A stretch of 64,000 nt of DNA from Streptosporangium lutulentum (lineage in GTDB: Bacteria; Actinomycetota; Actinomycetes; Streptosporangiales; Streptosporangiaceae). The notes beneath the pieces are model-generated. The model searched no databases and had not been told where the DNA came from. It worked only from the letters and a program-made list of their open reading frames with translations. The stretch lies in contig NZ_JAUSQU010000001.1 of assembly GCF_030811455.1 (NCBI RefSeq), forward strand, positions 3,162,001-3,226,000, written 5' to 3'. The translations under genes and the position numbers were made by a program. This document shows, in pieces, positions 8,637-16,821 of the stretch (position 1 is its first letter; each line of letters begins with the position of its first letter).

Positions 8637-9109
8637 ATCCCCTGGGCCCGTCCTTCCTGTGGCGCATGTGCTGCCTCCTGGTGTTGGCCGTCGCGATTTC
8701 CATGGCGGTCTCCATACGGGAGTCTCGGCCGGCTGAACCACCCTTCAATGGGTGGATCGACACGGTCGAGGTGGAAGGACGGGTCCTCATCCTGCGTGCG
8801 GTCAGTGGGATGAACTCCACGGAATGCCTTAAGGCTGACGAAGCTGAAGCGGCCGAGTTCGAGACGAGCGTGCGGGTCCGGGTAGTGCTTCGCGATGTCT
8901 GCCCGCGACGTGAACGCACGCTGCTTGAGAAGTGGCGGGACGAGTTGTGGCCGCGTCCTTCCATCGGTACCGGCGGGGTCATCTCTGTGCCCGTCACGCT
9001 CGACCGGCCCTTGGGGCGCCGGAAGGTCTTCGACGAGGAGGGCCGCGAGATCCGGGTCTGCCCGATCACGGGATCGCGATTGAAGACCATGCAACAGTGC
9101 CTGAAGTAG
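8633..9109 (+). CDS. Small membrane-anchored or secreted protein of unknown function
   Basis: 158 residues from ATG 8633, overlapping the protease stop (ATGA), which implies translational coupling. An N-terminal hydrophobic stretch (about residues 9-27, MCCLLVLAVAISMAVS) would anchor or export it, and the remainder is hydrophilic with four scattered cysteines that could form disulfides. I do not recognise the family. The tight coupling to a secreted protease suggests a partner such as an inhibitor, chaperone or maturation factor, but this is inference only. It depends on the promoter of the protease gene, which has been lost. Confidence 0.6.
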   Translation: MNPLGPSFLWRMCCLLVLAVAISMAVSIRESRPAEPPFNGWIDTVEVEGRVLILRAVSGMNSTECLKADEAEAAEFETSVRVRVVLRDVCPRRERTLLEKWRDELWPRPSIGTGGVISVPVTLDRPLGRRKVFDEEGREIRVCPITGSRLKTMQQCLK

Positions 9110-9201
9110 GGTGTGGGTGCCGAATACCCTGTCATGTCATGTGACCTGCTGGTATTCGTGGATGAATCCTCCGACTCGGTCGCGCCGGAAGATGCGTAAC
9201 T

Positions 9202-9399
9202 GTACAAGATGGCGTTCACGATTTCTCGCAGGTCGTGCACACGCGCTGCCGTACCCGGCCCGCGCCGGGCCGCTCGCCAGGCCGTCAAGGTCGGTTCGAT
9301 CAACGCCCACCGGGCGTCGGACAAGTCGCTGCGGTAGGCGCGCCGGGAAGCCATGCGATGGTCAACGACCGAACCGTCGCTCCGATATGGACAGATCAT
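9202..9399 (-). pseudogene. IS5-family transposase, N-terminal remnant
   Basis: A 66-codon minus-strand stretch ending in AYRSDLSDARWALIEPTL and DLREIVNAILY matches the start of IS5-type transposases (DUF4096 region). Homology stops abruptly at about 9202, where the frame continues into unrelated sequence. The likely original start is the MASRR methionine. Only the N-terminal helix-turn-helix portion survives; no catalytic residues remain. Its upstream side joins the broken monooxygenase gene, so insertion and later deletion may have removed that gene's 3' end. Confidence 0.75.
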
Positions 9400-10030
9400 T
9401 CCGCAACAAGATCAGATGCCCTCTAAGCCTAAGAAGTAGATGGACTCGGCTGTCTGCAGGCCCGCGAGGACCTCGGGCACCACCCATCCCATGTCGCCGT
9501 AGATGCGGGCAGCACCTTGTGCGGGCCGTCGGCCGGTGTGGCGGCGCTGCGATCGGTGCGGTAGCCGAAGAAGGCGACGTTCCTGCCGTCTGCGACGCTG
9601 ATCACGGCAACGGTGCGGCCGCCCGCGGAAAGGGTGCCGGTGGTTCCCTCCGCGATGTCCGCTGGCCGCTTGTCGAGCATGTAGACGGCGACCATGTGGT
9701 CAAGGTCGAGGCGATAGTCCTCTTCGGGGCCGAATGCCAGCGCGCGGGTGGCCGAATGCAGGCCGTCGGCACCGATGAGCAGATCGGCGTGCTCGATGCT
9801 GCCGTCGCTGAGGGTGACGTGCACCGCCCGCTCATCGTGGTTGACGGCATCGATGGTGGTGGCGAAGCGGATCTCGGTCGTGTCGCGGACCGCCTCATAC
9901 AAGACGGTCTTTACGTCACCGCGCAGGATGTTCATCGACCGGTTGCCCATGGTGGCCGCGATGGTTTCGCGGGTCAGGGAGAAGCCCCGCTGCCCATTGG
10001 CCTTGTGATAGATGTGGGCCACCCCGAGTT
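9400..10030 (-). pseudogene. FAD-dependent monooxygenase, C-terminal part (split by IS3)
   Basis: This is the downstream part of a class A flavin monooxygenase whose N-terminus is at 11299-11530. From about 10022 the frame reads through NGQRGFSLTRETIAATM and the second flavin motif ADLLIGADGLHS. Near 9500 the frame breaks (VLPAST where the other frame gives a plausible IYGDMGWVVPEVLAG), and the gene then ends at the IS5 remnant without its final third. Three lesions (IS3, frameshift, 3' loss) make it a clear pseudogene. When intact it would have hydroxylated an aromatic or polyketide-type substrate with NAD(P)H. Confidence 0.85.
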
Positions 10031-10066
10031 AGTTGGAGGCTCCGATACCTGGAAGGGTGAGGAGTT

Positions 10067-10384
10067 ATGGCACCACCGAGGAAGTATGCCCCTGAGCTGC
10101 GGGAACGCGCTGTCCGTATGGTTTTCGAGCTGCGTGCGGCCGGTGAGGGGGCGGGCGTGCTGGCCCGGGTCGCAGACCAGCTCGGGGTGCACCGCGAGGC
10201 GCTACGGACCTGGGTGCGCCAGGCCGAGGTCGATGGCGGGAAGCGCCCGGGGACATCGACTTCTGACGCCCAGCGGATCACCGAACTCGAGCGTGAGAAT
10301 CGCGAGTTGCGGCGGGCGAACGAGATCCTGAAGGCCGCCTCGGCGTATTTCGCCCGGGAACTCGATCCCAGACTGCCGCGCTAG
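10067..10384 (+). CDS. IS3-family transposase OrfA
   Basis: 105 residues from ATG 10067, with GGTGAGGAG a few bases upstream. The helix-turn-helix (LARVADQLGVHREALRTWV, about residues 30-50) is followed by a leucine-zipper-like coil (RITELERENRELRRANEIL). It ends at TAG 10382-10384. OrfB lies in the -1 frame and is open across this stop, so production of OrfAB by -1 frameshifting is expected; I see no obvious A6G-type slippery site. Confidence 0.9.
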   Translation: MAPPRKYAPELRERAVRMVFELRAAGEGAGVLARVADQLGVHREALRTWVRQAEVDGGKRPGTSTSDAQRITELERENRELRRANEILKAASAYFARELDPRLPR

Positions 10385-10419
10385 TCGAGTTCATCGATAC
10401 CCATCGCGAACGGTTCGGT

Positions 10420-11289
10420 GTGGAGCCGATCTGTGCCGTGCTGGAGTTCGCGCCGTCCACGTACTGGGCGGCGAAGAAACGGGAGTCGAATCCGTCGGCT
10501 CGTGCGGTCCGGGACGAAGAGGTGAAAAAGGAGATCCTGAAAGTGTGGAACGGCCCGGGACGTGGCCTATATGGGGCGCGGAAGGTGTGGGGCCAGCTCA
10601 ACCGCCAGGGCGTCACGGTCGCCCGGTGCACGGTCGAGCGGCTGATGCGCGAGCTGGGCCTGTGCGGGGCGACCTGGTCGCGCAAACGGCCCCGGACCAC
10701 CGTCCCCGGCGCCGATCGACCCGGTGACCTGCTGGAACGCAACTTCACCGCGGGCCGGCCGGACCTGCGATGGGTCGCGGACATCACCTATGTCGCCACC
10801 GCCTCCGGCTGGGTGTACACCGCGTTCGTCCAGGACCTGTACTCCCGTCGGATCGTCGGCTGGCAGGTCGCCGACCACCTGGGCACCGATCTGGCACTCG
10901 ACGCCCTGGAAATGGCGATCTGGGCGCGTGGAGGCGTCATCGATGACCTTGTTCACCATTCCGATAGAGGCGTTCAATATACTTCTATCCGCTACGCCGA
11001 ACGGCTCGACCAGGTCGGTGCGGCTCGTTCTGTGGGCAGCAAAGGCGATTCGTATGACAATGCCGCTGCGGAGTCGCTCAACAGTCTCTACAAGAAGGAG
11101 ATAATCGAGTTCCATGGCGGCTGGAAAGGCGTCATGGATGTGACGATTTCCACCATGGAATGGGTTGCCTGGTATAATTCTGAAAGGCTACATTCTTACT
11201 GCGGGAACGTTCCTCCGGCCGAGTACGAGGAGACGTTCCACCGATCAACCGCCGACGGCGGCCTGGCGATCGAGAACCAAGCGATCTAG
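10420..11289 (+). CDS. IS3-family transposase OrfB (DDE integrase)
   Basis: 289 residues from GTG 10420; the frame is open further upstream into OrfA, so the native product is probably an OrfAB fusion. DDE residues are in VADITYVAT, HHSDRGVQYTS and NAAAESLNSLYKKE. The central GLYGARKVWGQLNRQG block is the HTH_21 segment. The C-terminal YNSERLHSYCGNVPPAEYE matches the IS3 family. No disabling lesion is visible, so this copy may still move. Confidence 0.92.
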   Translation: MEPICAVLEFAPSTYWAAKKRESNPSARAVRDEEVKKEILKVWNGPGRGLYGARKVWGQLNRQGVTVARCTVERLMRELGLCGATWSRKRPRTTVPGADRPGDLLERNFTAGRPDLRWVADITYVATASGWVYTAFVQDLYSRRIVGWQVADHLGTDLALDALEMAIWARGGVIDDLVHHSDRGVQYTSIRYAERLDQVGAARSVGSKGDSYDNAAAESLNSLYKKEIIEFHGGWKGVMDVTISTMEWVAWYNSERLHSYCGNVPPAEYEETFHRSTADGGLAIENQAI

Positions 11290-11298
11290 CCTCCAACT

Positions 11299-11530
11299 TC
11301 ACCGGGGCGGCCCAGATGAGCTCCTTGGTGATGAAGGCCTTGTCCTTGAGCGCGGGCAAGATGCCCATCCGCTCGGCAGCGTTGTAGCCGATGCCGCCGA
11401 AGGCAACCCCGTAACCGCCGCCGCGACGCTGGGACGCGCGTTCGATGATGAGGCTTTCCCAACCGATCTGGCGCAACCGCAGGGCGGCGGCCAGGCCGGC
11501 GATGCCTGCTCCGATGATGATGACGCGCAT
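11299..11530 (-). pseudogene. FAD-dependent monooxygenase, N-terminal part
   Basis: The gene starts at ATG 11530 with the Rossmann dinucleotide-binding motif IIIGAGIAGLAAALRLR and the acidic end of the second strand (IIERA). It continues through GYNAAERMGILPAL to about residue 76, where the IS3 element interrupts it. The remaining portion is at 9400-10030. AGGAGT lies about five bases upstream of the start. The two halves face the same way and are consistent with one gene of about 400 residues. Confidence 0.85.
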
Positions 11531-11565
11531 GAGACTCCTTAGCTGGGTGGTGATCTGGGGTGGCG

Positions 11566-11999
11566 TCAGAGCCGGTCGAGAACGTGCAGCTCTTTGACAG
11601 GATCGAGCCAGGTATCTGGCGACGGCGCGTCGAAGCGCGATATGGGATCTCCTTCGGCCTGCAGCCAGGCCCAGGTGTCGGCGATCGTGTCCCGCAACGG
11701 GCGGCAGGTCAGTCCTGCGGCGAAGACGGCGGTGACGTCGGCGTCGTGCAGGCCGGTCGGCGCGGGGTCATGCGGGAATCGGAGCCCGAACTCCATACCC
11801 AGCGGCAAGCCCTCCGCCTCCAGCAGCTCCGCGGGCGCCCACACCAGTTCGGTGTTGAACCCGGTCACCTTCAGCGCCGTCTCCAGCAGTTCTCCGATCG
11901 TGACGGCACCGGGGCGGCCGGTCACGGTGAAGGCGCCACCGATGCCACGATCGGCGGCGGTGAGCATCCAGGCGGCCATGTCGCGGGCGTCGACCACGT
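11566..11999 (-). pseudogene. NAD-dependent epimerase/dehydratase, C-terminal fragment
   Basis: On the minus strand, from about 11999 to the stop at 11566, the frame reads like the C-terminal half of an atypical SDR/epimerase: DVVDARDMAAWMLTAAD, then GAFTVTGRPGAVTIGELLE and a final TIADTWAWLQAEGD. The N-terminal Rossmann fold is absent. At about 12000 the sequence switches to an alpha/beta-hydrolase on the opposite strand, so the missing half was removed by a rearrangement. It lies just upstream of the monooxygenase gene in the same orientation, so the pair may once have been an operon. Confidence 0.8.
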
Positions 12000-12633
12000 C
12001 GGCCGCCTTCGCCGACGTCACCGCGGAGCTGTGCCGCGATCTGGGGGTCGGCCGGCTCGCCGCGGTGGTGGGCATCTCGGCGGGCGGGCGCACCGCCCTG
12101 GCCATGGCGGCACGTCATCCGCACCTGGTGGAGCGGTTGATCTTGCAAAGTGCGGTCGGGTTCCTGCCCTGGCCGGACCGGCGCACCCGCCTGGGGGGCC
12201 GGCTGGTATTCAACGCCGGCATCGAGGCGGCCACCTGGGCCGCCGTCCACCTGCTGATGCGCATTGCACCGCAGGCAGGGTTGCGACTGCTGCTACGCGA
12301 CTTGTCCACCCTGCCCATCCGCCACGTCGTGGCCGGCCTGAGCGAGCACGACCGGGCCGAACTCCTCGCACTGTTCGGGCTCATGCGCTCAGGCAGCGGT
12401 TTTCTCAACGACATGCTGGTTGTGCCCGACTGCGCCGCCCAGGTTGGCCAGCCCGCCCTGATCATCGCCAGCCGCACGGACCGCTCGGTTCCCTTCGCCC
12501 ACGCCGAATCCCTCGCCACGGCCCTGCCCTGGGCCGAACTGGTGGCAAGCCAGGCCGATGGCCACATGATCTGGTTCGGATCCGACTACCCCGCGATCGC
12601 CGGCAAGATCAAGGATTCCTCGCCACGGGTTGA
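12000..12633 (+). pseudogene. Alpha/beta-hydrolase, N-terminally truncated and frameshifted
   Basis: Plus-strand homology starts at about 12000 with DLGVGRLAAVVG, then the nucleophile elbow GISAGGRTAL. It continues through the acid-containing SRTDRSVPF and the histidine in DGHMIWF. The first strands and the oxyanion region are missing. Near the end, KIKDSS should be KIKDFLATG followed by a stop at 12633. A one-base deletion near 12615 makes the frame run on to 12823. Truncation and frameshift make it non-functional. Confidence 0.78.
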
Positions 12634-13058
12634 GCATTCGCCCGATCCTTCCGGCCCGCGGCGGCATACTTCGCCCTGGCAGGCTGGGGCGCGAGCGTCA
12701 GCCGATGATCGCTCGCTTCCCCGAGAGTGCGCGGCGGCCGGGGAAGACCAGCCCCCGTCGGCGGCGGCCCGCCAGTCGGTTCTCTCCACGCGCCGAGGCG
12801 ACCATTGCGCCCCAAACGAGTGATCTTCATCACCTACTAACCTCTCGGGGAGCGCCAAAAGAGACACCACGCGCTTCGAAGAGAGCGACACGGGCTGTTC
12901 GCTTCGCCCGCTTCCAAAGAGACGTGACCTGCGAGGGACACAGATTTTGCCGTGACAAGATGCCATCTCTGCGGATCGAGCACGTCCGAAAGGAGCCTCA
13001 GCCGGACGGACCGTACGGCGGAGCGCCAGTATCAAGGCCGCAGGATTGGGTGCGGTGG
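12634..13058. other. Intergenic region with no supported gene
   Basis: About 425 bases between the broken hydrolase and the 3' end of the methyltransferase. Frames on either strand are open only by GC bias, lack homology I recognise, and are rich in arginine, proline and serine. No clear terminator hairpin was found. Confidence 0.5.
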
Positions 13059-13883
13059 TCAGTGGCGGCGGGCTGTGACGATCCAGGCACGCGAGTCGAA
13101 GTACACACCGCTGTCGGTGTTGTGGGCGGCGAGGGTGGCGCGTAGCCGCGTGCGTGCGTGCTCGGCTGTCGCGGTGTCGAGGTGGGCAAGCAGGTCTTCG
13201 TATTCCCGCAGGCGGAGCACGTTGTCGAAGGCGGTGGCGGTGTCCGGACCGTAGAAGACGGGCTCGCGCACGTCGGTGAAGCCGACCTGCGTGAAGCCTG
13301 CCGCCGCCAGGATGCCTTGCGTGACGGTCGGATCGGCGAGTGAGAACGGGCCCGGACCGCCGGTGGGAGGGGCGGGTGCGGCCGTTGCGGCGGTGAGGCT
13401 CCGGCGGATCGCGGAGGCCCATTCATTGCGGTCGCGATCCTGCCAGACCAGCAGCACGAGGCGCGCTCCGGGGCGCAGAGCGCGCCCGATATTGGTGAAC
13501 GCGGCGACCGGGTCGGCGAAGAACATCGCCCCGAACCTGCTGATACAAAGGTCGAAATGCGTCGATGGGAAGCGGTGAACCTGAGCGTCCGCCTGCTGGT
13601 AGGCGATGTTGGGCAGTCCCTGGTCGTCACTGAGCTGACGGGCCCGTTCGAGCATCGGCGCGGAGAGATCGACGCCTACCACGCTGCCGGTGACGGCGGC
13701 GCGGGCGGCCTCGCGCGTGGACTGCCCCGTACCACAGCCGATGTCGAGCACACGGTCGCGCGAGCCGACGCGGGCAGCGGCACGGAAGAGTTCGTTGTGC
13801 AGCCGCAACTCTGCGTCGTAGTCGAACAGGTCCGTCTTCCTGGTCCCGTGCTCACCCACGGCCGGCGCGGAGTTCGGCCGCAT
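13059..13883 (-). CDS. SAM-dependent class I methyltransferase
   Basis: 274 residues. I chose ATG 13883 because AGGAGG lies eight bases upstream; a longer start at 13907 (MSNQEG) is possible. The Rossmann motif I is VLDIGCGTGQ (about residues 44-53), motif II VVGVDLSAPMLERAR, and motif III/IV the RFGAMFFADP region. These place it in the Methyltransf_11/25 group acting on small molecules. The substrate cannot be inferred. It is followed upstream by a same-strand hydrolase across a 98-base gap, so the two may be co-transcribed. Confidence 0.88.
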   Translation of the reverse strand: MRPNSAPAVGEHGTRKTDLFDYDAELRLHNELFRAAARVGSRDRVLDIGCGTGQSTREAARAAVTGSVVGVDLSAPMLERARQLSDDQGLPNIAYQQADAQVHRFPSTHFDLCISRFGAMFFADPVAAFTNIGRALRPGARLVLLVWQDRDRNEWASAIRRSLTAATAAPAPPTGGPGPFSLADPTVTQGILAAAGFTQVGFTDVREPVFYGPDTATAFDNVLRLREYEDLLAHLDTATAEHARTRLRATLAAHNTDSGVYFDSRAWIVTARRH

Positions 13884-13981
13884 CCGGGTACCCTCCTGGT
13901 TGGACATCACCGTCACCGGATCCTCTCGATACCGATTCGACACGTTGGTGCCCGGCGGGCCGGCCGCCGCCGAGGAACGGT

Positions 13982-14698
13982 TCACTGCTCGGCCCTCGTG
14001 GCAGACGCGGTAGCCGCGGTAGCCGCGTAGCCCGCCAACATGTCCGCCACCTCTTCGGGACGGCTGAGCGCGACGCAGTGGCCGCCCGCGATCTCGTCGG
14101 GGACGGTACCCAGGCGCTCGGGCACCAGCCGGCGAAAGAAGTCGGGCGGGAAGAAGCGGTCCTCGCCGCAGAGCACGAACCTCGTCGGCACGTTCGGCCA
14201 CGCGTCCAACGGCCACGGAGCGGCCGATGCGGCCCTGGACGGATGGCCGCGCTCCTTGCCCATCGCCTCCTCGGCCAGCTCCCGCGGTACGTCGTGGTAG
14301 AAGCTCACGAATGGATCCGCGCTGCCGGTCAAACCGCCGTCGCGCCTGGCCTGCTCCTCCACCGCGCTCTGGAAGCCGGTGTTGGCCCACCACTCATCCG
14401 GCGACTCACCCGGCGACGGGATCATGCCGGCCAGGAGGACCAGCACATCGACGGGCAGCCGATCGGCGACCAACGGGGCGGTGAACGCACCGAACGAGTG
14501 GCCCACGACGACCAGGTCCTGCCTGTCACCGACGGCCTCGACCACGGCGTCGGCGTAGTCCGTCAGGGTCTTCGACTCGTCGTCACCCGGAAGGTCGGGA
14601 GCCAGCACGTCGTGCCCCCGCGCCCGGAGCTCGGCCTCCACCAGGTGCCAGGACCATCCGACGTCTCCTCCGCCGTGGATCAACACGAATGTGCTCAT
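13982..14698 (-). CDS. Alpha/beta-hydrolase (esterase-like)
   Basis: 238 residues from ATG 14698, preceded by AGGGGAGAG. It has the HGGG oxyanion motif near the N-terminus (LIHGGGDVGWSW), the nucleophile serine in VVGHSFGAFT (about residue 87), a likely acid in LCGEDRFFP and the catalytic histidine in GGHCVALSRPEE. This resembles the salicylate-esterase/MenH-like group with a small lid. Intact, and about normal length. The start overlaps by four bases the end of the truncated transporter frame upstream. Confidence 0.9.
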   Translation of the reverse strand: MSTFVLIHGGGDVGWSWHLVEAELRARGHDVLAPDLPGDDESKTLTDYADAVVEAVGDRQDLVVVGHSFGAFTAPLVADRLPVDVLVLLAGMIPSPGESPDEWWANTGFQSAVEEQARRDGGLTGSADPFVSFYHDVPRELAEEAMGKERGHPSRAASAAPWPLDAWPNVPTRFVLCGEDRFFPPDFFRRLVPERLGTVPDEIAGGHCVALSRPEEVADMLAGYAATAATASATRAEQ

Positions 14699-14874
14699 TG
14701 GACTCTCCCCTGATCGGTGGAACCCGGATTTATCAGGCGGAACTCGGAGCGCTCGACCATGATCCGGATCGCGAGGCAGGTCGAGCCCCAGACGACGTAG
14801 ACGATCGCCAGGGTGGCCCCGACGAGCAGGAGAGGGCTTCGATCTTTTGCCGGTGCAACGGTGGTCGCTGTCAT
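14695..14874 (-). pseudogene. EamA/DMT-family exporter, N-terminal remnant
   Basis: From ATG 14874 the frame encodes about 40 residues ending GATLAIVYVVWGSTCLAIRIMVE, the first membrane helix and the WGST/S motif of drug/metabolite transporters. Homology then stops and the frame ends in unrelated sequence that contains the ribosome-binding site of the hydrolase. The other nine helices are missing, so an internal deletion fused the exporter start to the hydrolase. It is divergent from the LysR gene, which probably once regulated it. Confidence 0.7.
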
Positions 14875-14969
14875 GCCAGCCACGCTAGGAGCCGAGCACC
14901 ATCGTGAAAAGCGATTGTTTCCGATCAATTCGATCGCTAAAAGCGATGGCCGGGCGTACGGTGGAACCC
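14875..14969. promoter_or_regulatory. Divergent LysR intergenic region with repeated AAAAGCGAT motif
   Basis: The 95-base spacer is less GC-rich than its surroundings. It contains AAAAGCGATTG and AAAAGCGATGG as direct repeats and the inverted pair AGCGAT/ATCGCT. Such dyads with a T-N11-A-like core in a divergent spacer are typical LysR-type binding sites. The regulator probably controlled both itself and the truncated exporter. Confidence 0.5.
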
Positions 14970-15926
14970 GTGACCGATCTCGAACTGAGGCACCTGGCCG
15001 CCATGGCCGCTGTCGCCGAGGAAGGCTCGTTCGGCCGGGCGGCGGCCCGCCTCGGCTACACCCAGTCGACCGTGAGCCAGCAGATCGCCGCGTTGGAGAG
15101 GTCTGTCGGCGGCCCGGTGTTCGATCGACCGGGTGGGCCCAGACCGGTGCGGATCACACCGCTCGGCGCCGTCGTCCTCGAGCACGGACGCGAGCTGCTG
15201 GCGAAGGCGGCGGCCCTGGCCGAGGCCGTGGACCGGTTCCAGGCCGGCGACGGCCGGATCGACATCGGCACCTTCCAGAGCGTATCCACGGTGATCTTGC
15301 CGGTCGTCGTACGTCGGCTGCGCGACGAGCACCCAGGCTGCGACATCCGGCTGTCCGAGGAAGAGCCGGAGGCGCCTCAGATCGGCGATCTCGACCTGCT
15401 GTTCTACGACGGCCCCCTCAACGGCGACGTCGAGCATGTCAAGCTGCTCGACGATCCGTACCTGCTGGTGGCCGGTCGCGGCACCTTCTCCGAGCATTCC
15501 GTCCCGCTGGAACGGCTCGACGGCGCACCGCTGGTGGCCTGGCCGTCGACCTGCGACCAGCCCAGGATGGAGGAGGCGTTAACCCGCGCCGGCGCGAACC
15601 CGAAGATCGTCTTCCGTACGGCAGGCAACGAGACGCTGCTGTCGATGGTGCGCGCCGGGATGGGATCGGCGGTGCTGCCGTGGCTCGCCATCCACGCTGC
15701 CGACGCCCAGTCCGACGACCGGCTCCGCGTCCACGAGCTGCGACCGGCCATTCCCCCACGCGAGATCTGCCTGCACTGGCGAGCCGGCCGTACCCACTCC
15801 CCCTTGGCGGCCCGAGCGATCGAGATCGCCATTGAAGTCGCGTCCGACCTGGCCGACGAGCCGGCCCTGAAACAGGGGTGCTGTCAACGAACGTGTCACC
15901 CGCCCCGAACGAGCAAGAAGCCGTAG
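14970..15926 (+). CDS. LysR-family transcriptional regulator
   Basis: 318 residues from GTG 14970; ATG 14946 would add eight. The N-terminal winged helix-turn-helix is clear (LELRHLAAMAAVAEEGSFGRAAARLGYTQSTVSQQIAALE region, about residues 3-40). The effector-binding periplasmic-protein-like domain follows (about 90-295, with GTFQSVSTVILPVVVRRLR and GMGSAVLPWLAI). LysR proteins usually regulate a divergent gene; here that gene is the truncated EamA exporter and, beyond it, the hydrolase. The effector is unknown. The C-terminal tail ends in several basic residues and may be extended relative to the family. Confidence 0.92.
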   Translation: MTDLELRHLAAMAAVAEEGSFGRAAARLGYTQSTVSQQIAALERSVGGPVFDRPGGPRPVRITPLGAVVLEHGRELLAKAAALAEAVDRFQAGDGRIDIGTFQSVSTVILPVVVRRLRDEHPGCDIRLSEEEPEAPQIGDLDLLFYDGPLNGDVEHVKLLDDPYLLVAGRGTFSEHSVPLERLDGAPLVAWPSTCDQPRMEEALTRAGANPKIVFRTAGNETLLSMVRAGMGSAVLPWLAIHAADAQSDDRLRVHELRPAIPPREICLHWRAGRTHSPLAARAIEIAIEVASDLADEPALKQGCCQRTCHPPRTSKKP

Positions 15927-16113
15927 GTCAACGGGGTGTCATGGAGAGCGTGACGGCTCAGGGCGCTCACCCTCTCCAGGAGAGCCGTCGCCTGGTCTGA
16001 GCGACCAACCGGGTCGTCCCGGTAGCACGCTCGTCAACGGCACCCCGTGGTGTGGGCGTCCTTCGCAACGGCGGCGTACCGGATCGACTTTTCGGTTCCA
16101 CCTGGCCGCCGGA

Positions 16114-16151
16114 CGGCGGTTCGATGCCCGCGCTCCGGCATCGAACCGCCG
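16114..16151. terminator. Strong hairpin between convergent genes
   Basis: A 15-bp perfect stem with an 8-base loop: GGCGGTTCGATGCC pairs with GGCATCGAACCGCC, extended by one C-G pair. It lies between the LysR gene (plus) and the DUF1579-like gene (minus), the usual place for a bidirectional terminator. There is no U-tract, as is common in actinomycetes. Confidence 0.65.
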
Positions 16152-16180
16152 ACCAGGCGCTCCCCGTTCGTCCCGGCCGC

Positions 16181-16210
16181 TCAGATCGGCTCAGATCGGC
16201 TCAGGTCGGC
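16181..16210. repeat. Three tandem 10-bp repeats
   Basis: TCAGATCGGC occurs twice in tandem, followed by the variant TCAGGTCGGC. The array sits just past the 3' end of the gene at 16225-16659. No function is evident. Confidence 0.7.
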
Positions 16211-16224
16211 GACATGAGCCGAGG

Positions 16225-16659
16225 TCAGATCCGGGTCATGTTGGATTCGTATCCGCCTCCGCCGGGGTAGACCCAGGCGCCGGTGACGGTGGTGCCGTCG
16301 GCGCTGAACATGCCTTCGTAGTAGGCGGGGCTGCCCTTCGCGCCGCCCCAGATGATCAACTTGTCGCCGGTCAGCTCGTACACGTAGTCGAGGGTGTTCC
16401 CGGTCGAGTCGTAGAAGCGCGACATCACGTCCGTGCCGGCCGGCTCGCCGAACGGGCGCAGGTTTCCGATCACTTCCAGACCGGTGACAGGCTGGCCGAA
16501 CTGGGTGAGGTCGACATGCTGGAGCAGGAAGAATCCGCCGGGCATCCACTCGTACCGCACGGTTCCCTCAGCGCCGCCGGTGATCGCCCAGGTGCCGACC
16601 AGGCGATCCAGGGCCTTCACATCGGCGCTCGGCTGGTAGGTCTCCGTCATCTCGGACAT
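16225..16659 (-). CDS. DUF1579-like small beta-rich protein
   Basis: 144 residues from ATG 16659 (MSEMTETYQPS), with GGAGA upstream. Features are a conserved LDRLVGTWAITG start, a central WMPGGFFLLQHVD and a terminal GAWVYPGGGGYES, the pattern of lipocalin-like proteins of the DUF1579 type that often accompany DGPF/YCII genes. No catalytic residues are apparent and the role is unknown; it is likely cytoplasmic. It is divergent from the DUF998 gene, and the cluster 16.2-19.2 kb may be one functional unit. Confidence 0.75.
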   Translation of the reverse strand: MSEMTETYQPSADVKALDRLVGTWAITGGAEGTVRYEWMPGGFFLLQHVDLTQFGQPVTGLEVIGNLRPFGEPAGTDVMSRFYDSTGNTLDYVYELTGDKLIIWGGAKGSPAYYEGMFSADGTTVTGAWVYPGGGGYESNMTRI

Positions 16660-16821
16660 CTCATTCTCCTTGTGGTTTCGGTGACCGCTTGCCGGTACCT
16701 CGGAGCCCGCTTACGCGCTTCGACACGATCCGGGTGTGTTTCAGATCACATCGCGGCCGCGTCGAGAGCCCGGATCCGGCTCCGAGGTAGCGGCAGGAAC
16801 CCACCCCTCAAGGAGGAAGTC

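Larger units (their letters stand above)
10031..11298 (+). mobile_element. IS3-family insertion sequence within the monooxygenase gene
   Basis: Eleven-base terminal inverted repeats AGTTGGAGGCT (10031-10041) and its complement (11288-11298) bracket orfA and orfB. No 3- or 4-bp target duplication is evident (flanks GTT and TCA), so the exact ends may be a base or two off or the duplication has mutated. The host gene, which runs on the other strand, resumes on both sides. Confidence 0.85.

Noticed and set aside
12630..13145. A 171-codon plus-strand frame in the intergenic region
   Set aside because: It has no recognisable motif, overlaps the methyltransferase gene on the other strand and is rich in arginine and proline.
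16181..16210. Three tandem 10-bp units considered as a CRISPR-like array
   Set aside because: The units are contiguous without spacers and far too short.
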